From positions 79,061,763 to 79,125,762 of the forward strand of contig JARDYH010000007.1 of the NCBI GenBank assembly GCA_029215795.1: 64,000 nucleotides of DNA, in the 5' to 3' direction. The notes below the pieces were generated by a model. That model was not told the origin of the DNA, searched no databases, and saw only the letters and a program-made list of their open reading frames with translations. This DNA comes from Anniella stebbinsi (lineage: Eukaryota; Chordata; Lepidosauria; Squamata; Anniellidae). This document shows, in pieces, positions 55,867 through 64,000 of this stretch. The translations under genes and the position numbers were made by a program. Every line of letters begins with the position of its first letter. The stretch's first letter is position 1.

Positions 55867-58800
55867 CTATTAAGGAAGAGCCCAGAGAAGTTTGCCTGTT
55901 AGGAGTGTTAGAAAAGACTTCTCCAAGTCTTACTGATAAAGCTGCATTTTGCAGCAACAACGCTTCCCCCACCCCCACAAACGCAATGGAAACAGAGACA
56001 ACCACTTACAACGTAATACAGTTTATGGCGCAATACAGCCTATATGCCCCTGTGTCATGAAATCTAGCTATCAACCTACAGAGCAGTCTGTAATTTCACT
56101 CCACATTTCCCCCTCAAGACAGACTTTTTTGGCTGGGTGGTTATTCTAGTTTTTCCGGTTTAAAAAATTACAAGGTATGGCTCTATTAAGTAAAGAGGTT
56201 CTTCCGCTAGCTAAATAGGAAACGATTACAGTGCTTCTGCCTTCACCCAAGATGCTAAATCAGTAGCAATTCACAATATATGGAGTGTTGCGTGCATCCC
56301 AAAGACTTTTTTAAAAAGCCGAGAGTATTTTATTGATGTATTATCAAAATTTGTATCCTAGCTTTCTATAGAATATCAAAGACAGCTTAGAATTAGGATA
56401 AAAATACATCAAGTATAATAAACATGGGGGTGGGAGAGTCAAGGAAAATAAAATAAGGTAAGCACAGAGGTTAACCTAAATTGCTGCAAAATAAGATGTA
56501 TTCAAATCCTATGCATGTTTAGTCAGAGAAAAGTCCTATGACTCCCAGCATTCCCTGCCAGCCATGCTGGGAGCTGTAGGATTGCGTTCTAAGTATATAA
56601 AGTTCAGATAACCACCCTCTGGGGAAAAAAAGACTTTTAATTTTTTTTTGCTACGTAACAAGAACAAAAAGAACACCAGAATCCATTGCCTTCATGGAGG
56701 ATTTATCATCAAGATACTCTGGGCTTTTTATACTCCCAACGATAAATTTTATTTGGCTGTCGTCTGAGTCTCATTTTTCTCCTTTTGAAAAAAACAACAA
56801 CTCAAGACCAAAATTCTGAAAGGTGTAGTTTTCATTTTAAAAACATCTGAAAAAACAATGTGCCTGCCATTCCCTGCATGCAGTTTAAGGTATCTGCCTC
56901 GCTTCCATTCCTTCATTTATCTGTAGGTGATCTTTGAATAAGCAATGGCAATCCGAGGAGTTTGTTGTAGGTACTTATATGATAAATGCAGCAGAAAAGA
57001 CACTTTTGTTGAAACCATTCGAACTTGGAAACTCAGGGTTTATGAGTTAAACAACCCAGAGTTGATCAAACACCAAACTGTTTTGTTTTTGCATTCTGTG
57101 AAATGGGTATTGTGTGGGAGCAGAAAATTGTGTTCAACAGACTAGTTTTGGGAACTCAGATACTACCTCTGCCTTCTACTCAATTTCTCAGGCAAGTTAC
57201 TTGTCCCTGAGCCTCACTAGTTTGTGTTTTGCAAAAGTGGTTGTTGCTATGCCCTCCACAGCAGCTATTTTGTGAATGGGCATGCCCCCCCATGGCAACC
57301 ATTTTGGGAACGCACCCACAACACTTCATCAAAGTTTCAAATCAGCCCACACACCCAAAAAGGTTGCAGACCCCTGCCCTAAACTATAATTAATCTTCAT
57401 TATATTAGTGAAAACAAGCCAGCTTCAGACAATGTGGTTTAAAAATTGACATTTTTCTACTAACCATGGTTATCATTAACCACCATTTGTGAAAGTTCAG
57501 ACAACACAGTAAGTTGCAATTAATCAGAAACAGAATGAGAGCTTTCAATCCCCTCACAGCCAGGCCAGAGGAGGACAAGGAAGCATGTGAGGACAGGGGG
57601 ATGCAAGGTATGTTCTCGTAATGCTAAATTATGGCTTAACATTAACTTTGAACCAGCAGGCTGGTTCAGATGTAGAGTGTTGGACTTGGATTTGGGAGAC
57701 CCGGATTCTAGTCTCCACTCAGCCATGAAGCTCACTGGGTGACTTTGGGCCAGTCATTGACTCTCAACTTAACCTACCTCACAGGGCTGTTGTGAGGATA
57801 AAAATACAGAGAAGGCTCATGTACTTTCTTTGGAGGAAAGGCGGGATATAAAAATAACAAATAATTAAATTATAATAAATTAAAAAGCAGCCTCCTGGAC
57901 CAGAAGATCTACTAGAATTCTTCCAAGCCTGTATTTCTACTAGAGCCTGCAACTGGATTTAGGAAGAGAAGTACTCTCAGTTCAGCACTGAGAATTATGC
58001 AACAGTTATCAACAAAATCTATTGAATTCTAAATTAAAGCATAGTTTAGCAACACTTAATATTCAGCTATACACCACACCTCAACAGAATATTCTAGATA
58101 ACGTCTTGTGACTGTATGCAGGCAACAACACAGGAACTTCTAATATTTTCCTTTGTAAATGTACTGTATGGTGGAACAGTTGTTCACTGCAACCAACCCC
58201 ATGAATTTCTACAATGAAAGCCAAGTTCTATCCAAGCTTCCAATCATTTAAACTTCTATTTATGTAAGTCTCCAATACTACTGAGGCCACTGATCTGAAA
58301 TGCAGACCTGGAATTCCCTGGAAAAGAGACTACAAAGATAATGGGCCTGTTCAGATGACACACTTAGCCATGGTTAGGCCACTAACCCTTTTGCAGAAAA
58401 TGGTTAGTGAGCATGTTTAACTAGTGATTATATAGCCACCATGGTTAGGAATGGTTCACATGGAAAGCTAAGGCATAATGGCCCTGTTCAGAGGACACCA
58501 TAAACCACGGTGGTTAAGGCTTTTTGGTTTAAAAAACAACAACCCTTAACCACCATGCTTTAAGGTGTATTCTGAACCGGGCTAGTGTGTAACTCAAAAT
58601 GTTTAACCACTGTGGCTTAGCATGTCATCTGAACAGGTTCAATGTAGAAAAGTAGATCCCATGTTCAATTCCATCAAGGGACCCAAGCAAGTGCATACAC
58701 AACCAGTTTATAGTCTCTATCACTTTGTTCTGGAGAGTTTTGACATGATAAATTAGTGTTGAAGAAACATATTCTGGAGGTCTGGAATACTACGTGAAAA

Positions 58801-61800
58801 CAACAATCCTGACCTGCAACTGTCATGTAATATAAATGAGTTAGGAAAAACACACTCTGTTTCTATACATTGACATCAAAATAGTTAGCAGACACTTCAT
58901 TCACCTTGTTAAGCTCGGTCTCCATGAATGAGGCAACAGAACTGTAAACTGTCCAGATGCCCAGCTCTATCAAGTCACACTTGCCCATGTAGCTTTTTAA
59001 ACTCGCCATGTAGTATTTTACCTTTTTTCTCTTCTTTACAGAATCCTCTGATTGACATGCCTTCTTATCACCTTCTGGAGGGATTTCGTCTTCCTCTGGT
59101 ATAAGGGTGTACTTGGTCCCTCCTGGCTGCATGAAGCACTCTTTTGCAAAATGACCTTCAACACAGTGTTTAAAAAACAAAATTTAGGCAAATTCTTGGT
59201 TGGTAAGTCCACCCTACCCAGTACAATAAAACATTTCCTCAGGATGAACATTTCAATTAGATATTCTAAAGTAACATAACACAGTGGTCTTCAATCATTC
59301 CACCACCTGTAAACCCAGGCATGGATCATAAGAGCCAGACGCCAGGAGCAATCTCCTGTTCCTGCTAATTGGCAGGTCCTCCTCCTCTTCAGCCTTTGAT
59401 GCTGCAGAAAAAAGCTTGTGTGGAGCACTGGCCATACTGAGGCAGCATGCAAACTTGCTGCTTCCATTAAGTCTGGCACCATGACCTAGCAAAGGACTGA
59501 GCCCCAGCGTTTTCCACAGCATCACAGTGGCTGCTAGAGCACAACATCCTACCCAACATATTAGAAGTAACTGCAAGGGCTCATGCCACTTCCAGCATGG
59601 CCAGTGCCGCAGATGAGCCAATGCTGTTCCCTAGTACACTTGAGTTAGGATTGTAACCTTGAGCCAATCAGTTCTGGTTTAATATTCTGCAAGCTTTTGA
59701 ACATCACAATATCTCTGAAATAGTGACTGATGTGTGAATGATCACATTAGATTCAGACTGAGATTGTAAAGTACTGGTTTCCACTTACACCCAAAATGGT
59801 ATTTATGATCCATGTGTTTTTATGGTTTTAAATTTTGTATGTTGGTTTTTAACGTTCAAAGTTTTTAATCTTTGTAAACCACCCAGAAAGCTTTGGCTAT
59901 GAGGCGGTATATAAATATAATAAATAAATATCCTGGGCATTTATGATCCAGAACATGTTGATTATTAAAAAAAAAAAAAAAACCTGACATTACCATCAAG
60001 TGGGATGACTGGATTTTTGATGATGAACTCAACTACTCCATGAACCAAATGCTGCCCCTTTGTCAAGTCAGAAAGAAGTAGCCCAATTCCAACTTCTGCT
60101 TCAAAGAGACCGAATATTTCTAACCTTCACAGTTGCACAGGTAAGTTTGAAAATGTGATGGAAAGATTTTCAACATAAACACAGCAACACAATCTAATTA
60201 TAAAAAAATGGGAATCTGATCTCTGCATACCTGGGCAACCACACTTTTTGCAAACTGTGTTCAGGACAGCTTCTAGAGTGATCTTCTGGCTGGTGTAGTC
60301 TTTGAATGAGCGTTTCTTCCGTGCATCTTGACTGTGTGCAGACACAAGAGTTTTCAATCACAGACACCCTGGTTCCAGTGAAACCAATGGCAACATTCTG
60401 AATGACTTTTAATAAGTTGGGCATTCAAGATGGCACCTATAGCCATAGTTGTTATTTGTTAATGTTGCAATGAGTATCCTGCAAACATTCACTATAATTT
60501 CATCTGATTTCTTGCTGATTTGGAAGGAAGAGGAGACAATTCATAGTACTACCAACTTCGCTGGATAGGCTTATGCTCTGCTAGATTTTCCTCTATCACT
60601 TTCACTGTCAGAAAATGGACATTGCTTTCCGAACCAGACCATCCTACATATTAATAGCAAACCTGTTCTTTGAGTGTGGTTCCTGTGGTTTGCAAAAGTA
60701 TAGAAAAATCTTGAGGGGAAGAATCTAAAGCAGGCAGGGAATCCAAGAATAATTCAACGACGACTGCTCTATGGGTATGAAATGCTCAGTGTTTACAGTC
60801 TCATTGTAATGAAGTTTGCGATGCTCTATTACAACTGCTTTTCTGAAAACAAGTCACTAGTTTATCACTCAAAAGGTTAAAAAAAGTGTGAGTGTGTTTT
60901 GTTCCAGACTTTGACATTCTATCAAGTCTTATCACAAATATAGTAATATACCCTTTTACCAGGAGAGAAAACAAGAGGCATTAGCACAGGTATTTATCTC
61001 TACCGTGTATTCCCAAGTCTTTTCAACATGAGCTAGGAGGGTCTAAAAGCTTAAGATTTTCTTCTTCTTGATGAAAGCAGCATCAGGAAAAGCCAGGTAC
61101 CTCTTATTACTACCCACACTGTTCTTTTGGAACAGAGGACAAGAGAAAGAATAAAAGGCATGCAGAAACTGTTTTGTTGTTATTTTCAAAGTGCAACAAA
61201 TTCCACTTACTCGAGTGCTACATTGTTGGGGTCCAGGTCCTGTCCAGTTCCTTGATTAACAACTTTCATGGAAAGAGAAAGTTTCAGCTTGTCATCTTTC
61301 TTCTGGAAAAAAAAGAAAAGAAGGTTTTTGTGCAATTCACAGGCCTCAATTAACAGCAGGGTTCAGATGAGCAAGATAAGATATCCCAGCTGATAGCACC
61401 TCTTCTATTTTATCTTTCACCATTAATACAATATTAATATAAAAACAACACCACTCATCTATGATGAGACTCAGGACAATACCATCAACCTAGTATTCTT
61501 ACAGCTAAGGTTGGGTATTCTATTCAGTGTCTAAGAACGCTTGACTATAGTAATGGTAGTACAGAACTGCAGAGAGCCTATAGAAGAGATCCGGTCCTTA
61601 TTTCATACAGCATGGAATACATTTGTCAGTGGCAAGAATTCAGGACAGAATTGCAACTGCCTGATAAACTGCCAACACCCTCGCATTGGGCAAAAAAGTT
61701 GTGTTGGGGCTTCTCAGACCTTATTTCAAGGAAATTTACCATACAAGCCATGGCGAGACACAGCCTTAGGTTTTGTGACAATCACAGGGCTTTTCCAAAT

Positions 61801-63271
61801 AAATTGAAGATCCCATACTAAACACTAGATTTTTACCAATTGAAAATAATTCCTTGTGATTGTGGTTAGGTATGTCTTGCAGAGATATTGAAACCACGTC
61901 ATTACAGGACTGTATTGGGCATATACATTAATTTTGTTGATGGTCACATTTACTTGCCACATGGCAGTTTTTAATTACCACAGCAACTCCCAGGAGAGGC
62001 ATTCTCTCTTGTTTTGTGAGCACAGGTTTTCTTCCTAAGTATTCAGCAAACCCTGGGTTTCCACGAGCCTACTGATACCATTCTCCTATACCAGCGGCAA
62101 AGAAGTCTTTATTGAATGCTACCCTCACACCTGCAAAGTGTAGGAGTTGACAGAGTAGATCCAAAAGGCAAATATTACTATTAGGATAAGACAGATTGAA
62201 TATTTCTGCAGAAATTGCAGCTCAAATCTAGAAGGCAGCAATATAACAAGAAAAGAGGAAGCCTAGCTTTATTTCACAGCTTTCCAAGAAGAATCAATAC
62301 CACAAACCTAGAAACAATAATTGGTATATTTTTAAGATGGTGGAGGGCAACATGGATATGTTTGCCACATTGGTGGTGGTGTTCTTGCTAGACAGCTAAA
62401 CGTCACCAACTTGATTCTTTTCTTGTTTTATATATTTACTTATTTATTAATAAAACATTGTATACACATTTTCAAAAAGATATTTCTAAGATGGGGACCA
62501 ACATAATCAATGAGACATGAATTATAAAATCATCCAAAACACAACGGTAATAAACAATAAAAAATAGTCTAATAACAATTCTGAATGACTGCAGCTCTAA
62601 CTGGTATAGTCAAAAGTTAGTTCAAATACTATTCTAAGATCTGGAATATTAATAGCTCAATCTGATGTACACTTAAAATCCCCCATGGAATCAGTAGGAC
62701 TCACAAGAGTATTTAAACTTCCAGCTTGCATGCTTGATAATTTTGTTTAAATTCACGAGACTTACTTCCAAGTAAACAAGTGTAGGGCCGCGGTGTAATT
62801 CTGTCTCAATAAACACATCCTTGCAATTTGTTCTAACTGAAATCCTTATTTTTCAGACCCTCAGCAACAATTTTACCTCTTTTCCTATAAGTTTCACCCA
62901 TACTTTTTCTCCAACATCCACCATCTCTGAGGGTTTGTCCACCCGGCAGTGTGACATGTGACTTTTGTGTACAAGGCCTAAGAAGAAATATGAGAAATAA
63001 TTTGCTAACTATTCTTCTCTGACAGATGAAATCAGCCAAAAAGAAATTTCAGAAGTATTTTAAAATGGGGTGACACTGAGTACCAGTGCTTTATGAAAAG
63101 ATTCATCCATTTTGATTTCTAATCATTTTTAAAATCCTTTTCCAATCATTTACCATGTTAGCAAAGCAATGCAAAGCAAGCCACCATATAACTCATCTAA
63201 TAAAGACCCAAACCTTGTTTCCTTGTTCCTGGAATTTTTATAAATGCTCCATATTCTGTCACAGAAGCAAC
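55678..63271 (-). CDS. ZCCHC17: ZCCHC17, zinc-finger CCHC and S1 domain protein (last six coding exons; 5' end outside window)
   Basis: ZCCHC17 (pNO40/PS1D) is a nucleolar and splicing-associated RNA-binding protein. Coding exons on the minus strand, in gene order, are 63271-63214, 62977-62877, 61302-61211, 60331-60231, 59155-59022 and 55866-55678. All junctions are GT-AG and phases match throughout. The first three carry the S1 RNA-binding fold (VASVTEYGAFIKIPG, HCRVDKPSEMVDVGEKVWVK, KLSLSMKVVNQGTG). The CCHC knuckle CKKCGCPGHFAKEC is split by an intron after its second glycine codon begins. The tail is lysine-rich (KKRKK joined to EKKKKKK, ending KKRHQE). The exon with the initiator Met should lie right of 64,000. 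The gene is convergent with FABP3, as in other vertebrates. Confidence 0.96.
56500..56592. repeat. Foldback family B
   Basis: AAATCCTATGCATGTTTAGT and CAGCATTCCCTGCC are family B phrases; the right arm is cut short at GGAGCTGTAGGATTGCG. Confidence 0.65.
57220..57380 (-). repeat. Dispersed hAT-like repeat, antisense
   Basis: It ends AAGGTTGCAGACCCCTGCCC, the complement of a CAGGGGTCTGCAACCTT hAT-style terminus. The interior has CAACCATTTTGGGAACG. Confidence 0.5.
57415..57512. mobile_element. Probable MITE related to family E
   Basis: GCTTCAGACAATGTGGTTTA at the left pairs loosely with the right GTTCAGACAACACAGTAAG, and TAACCATGGTTATCATTAACC lies between. The ends are too diverged to fix exactly. 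Confidence 0.4.
57650..57872 (+). repeat. SINE type 2, near complete
   Basis: GTAGAGTGTTGGACTTGGAT through AGCTCACTGGGTGACTTTGG, CTCACAGGGCTGTTGTGAGG and GGCGGGATATAAAAATAACA. It lies in the last ZCCHC17 intron, antisense to the gene. Confidence 0.8.
58343..58640. mobile_element. MITE family E-long, interrupted copy
   Basis: Ends are GGGCCTGTTCAGATGACACA and GCATGTCATCTGAACAGG. The match with the 38.9-kb copy breaks at 58480-58582, where the short family E element is inserted. It lies in the last ZCCHC17 intron. Confidence 0.78.
58480..58582. mobile_element. MITE family E-short nested in E-long
   Basis: GGCCCTGTTCAGAGGACACC and AGGTGTATTCTGAACCGGGC are inverted, with CCACGGTGGTTAAGG inside, as in the 3771-3859 copy. 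Confidence 0.78.
59022..59155 (-). CDS. ZCCHC17: ZCCHC17 exon: second half of zinc knuckle and acidic linker
   Basis: 134 bases. It encodes HFAKECFMQPGGTKYTLIP, with the His and last Cys of the CCHC knuckle, then an acidic stretch, and ends VKKRKK at a GTAAAA donor in phase 0. Confidence 0.95.
59815..59932 (+). repeat. LINE/SINE 3' tail
   Basis: TTTGTAAACCACCCAGAAAG and GAGGCGGTATATAAATATAA end in TAAA repeats. It lies in a ZCCHC17 intron, antisense to the gene. Confidence 0.55.
60231..60331 (-). CDS. ZCCHC17: ZCCHC17 exon: first half of zinc knuckle
   Basis: 101 bases, acceptor GCACACAG, donor GTATGC. It encodes QDARKKRSFKDYTSQKITL onward to CKKCGCP plus one base of the next Gly, which supplies the first two zinc-binding Cys residues. 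Confidence 0.95.
61211..61302 (-). CDS. ZCCHC17: ZCCHC17 exon: S1 domain, end
   Basis: 92 bases, acceptor TTTCCAG, donor GTAAGT. It encodes KKDDKLKLSLSMKVVNQ through LDPNNVAL plus two bases. Confidence 0.95.
61310..62870. other. ZCCHC17 intron without further features
   Basis: AT-rich intron between the 62,877 and 61,302 exons. The plus-strand frame at 61541 has no recognisable similarity. Confidence 0.6.
62877..62977 (-). CDS. ZCCHC17: ZCCHC17 exon: S1 domain, middle part
   Basis: 101 bases between a CTTCTTAG acceptor and a GTAAAA donor. It encodes LVHKSHMSHCRVDKP through VWVKLIGKE and ends in phase 0. Confidence 0.95.
63214..63271 (-). CDS. ZCCHC17: ZCCHC17 exon: S1 domain, first part
   Basis: Acceptor TTTGCAG, 58 bases, encoding VASVTEYGAFIKIPGTRKQ plus one base, donor GTTTGG. 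It starts the S1 beta-barrel. The preceding initiator exon was not found up to 64,000. Confidence 0.95.
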
Positions 63272-63334
63272 CTGCAAAGAAAACAATACAATTATTAACA
63301 TAAAAAGTGACATTCATTACAGTATTTCCCCATA

Positions 63335-63470
63335 GCAATATAGGAAGCTCTCATCTAGTCCAGTATTGTCTGCTCTAATTTGCAGACATAATATGCTACC
63401 TGGTCAGGGACTGAATCTAGGGTCTTCTACATGCAAGATTGTGCTCCACCACTGAGCCATGGGTCCTTAC
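63335..63470 (-). repeat. SINE type 1, antisense
   Basis: ATATAGGAAGCTCTCATCTA and CATGCAAGATTGTGCTCCAC with CACTGAGCCATGGGTCC. It lies just upstream of the 63,271 ZCCHC17 exon. Confidence 0.65.
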
Positions 63471-63521
63471 CATTTCACTGTCCATCTATGCTGTCCATCT
63501 CAAAATGTGTCCACTACTTAT

Positions 63522-63608
63522 TCTTTACCCTGCAATCCTATACACACTATTCTTTACCCTGCAATCCTAAGTACACTATTCTTCACACTGCAATCCTATG
63601 CACACTTA
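63522..63608. repeat. Three tandem copies of a ~30-base unit
   Basis: ATTCTTTACCCTGCAATCCT is repeated at about 30-base spacing, with CACAC between. It lies upstream of the first visible ZCCHC17 exon. Confidence 0.8.
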
Positions 63609-64000
63609 TGGGAATATGTTCTATTGGACTCAATAAATAGAATAAATTCTATTAGTCTCTGTTAGATACCCAATGAACAATCGCTGCTGCAATATTTGAA
63701 AGCTGAATATTTCTCTAGGAAGCATACTAAAGCCATTTACACTGGTTGAGCCATGGAGGGAGCAATCCTATGGCCTTAAACAGCACCTGAGGGGCCATAG
63801 GATAGTAGACTTTCCCCCTCTGAAGTCGGAGACATGCTCCAACCTCGGAAGGGGGAATCAGAGATCCGACCCCCACCACTCCCTCGCAGTAGGCATGGAA
63901 AGAATCTGCCAGCTGGCCTCTGAGAGAGGGAAGTCCAACCTCTGAGAGGGGGGAAAAGGGGGCCTTTTTGGTGGGTGGGGAGGAGACTGGAGAGGCCGGG

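Noticed and set aside
1..64000. CRISPR array, operon, ribosome binding sites
   Set aside because: The window is vertebrate nuclear DNA; spaced repeats here are microsatellites or transposon copies.

Overview
The window is vertebrate nuclear DNA. It has intron-split genes with GT-AG junctions, CpG-rich promoters, tRNA-derived SINEs, CR1/L1-type LINE fragments, GATA arrays and many short foldback DNA transposons. This repeat mix (types shared by lizards and snakes) points to a squamate reptile, probably a lizard. I cannot name the species from sequence alone.

Gene layout, left to right: (1) 5,251-5,289, minus strand: first coding exon of SERINC2 inside a CpG-rich segment; the rest of the gene lies left of the window. 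(2) 23,078-25,077, plus strand: a two-coding-exon gene for a 75-residue member of the cAMP-dependent protein kinase inhibitor (PKI) family. (3) 36,987-48,287, plus strand: complete four-exon FABP3 (heart-type fatty-acid-binding protein, 133 residues) with CCAAT and TATA-like elements and a poly(A) signal. (4) 55,678-63,271, minus strand: last six coding exons of ZCCHC17 (S1 domain plus CCHC knuckle), convergent with FABP3; its first coding exon lies right of the window.

The main discovery is the PKI gene. Mammals are known to carry three PKI genes (PKIA, PKIB, PKIG), and none of them sits between SERINC2 and FABP3. The order and orientation here, SERINC(-) PKI(+) FABP(+), is the same as SERINC1(-) PKIB(+) FABP7(+) on human 6q22. 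The PKI gene here is therefore best explained as a fourth whole-genome-duplication paralogue kept in this lineage.

The rest is intronic or intergenic and rich in repeats. Notable are several nested insertions: an L1 inside a hairpin MITE with a 16-bp target duplication, a foldback MITE inside a LINE with a 12-bp duplication, and a MITE inside a MITE at two places. There are also two ~600-bp TIR elements 20 kb apart, hAT elements with 8-bp duplications, and a nearly perfect 56-bp-arm hairpin at 51.8 kb. The genes do not form a pathway. They are syntenic neighbours: a membrane serine incorporator, a kinase inhibitor, a fatty-acid carrier and a nucleolar/splicing RNA-binding protein.
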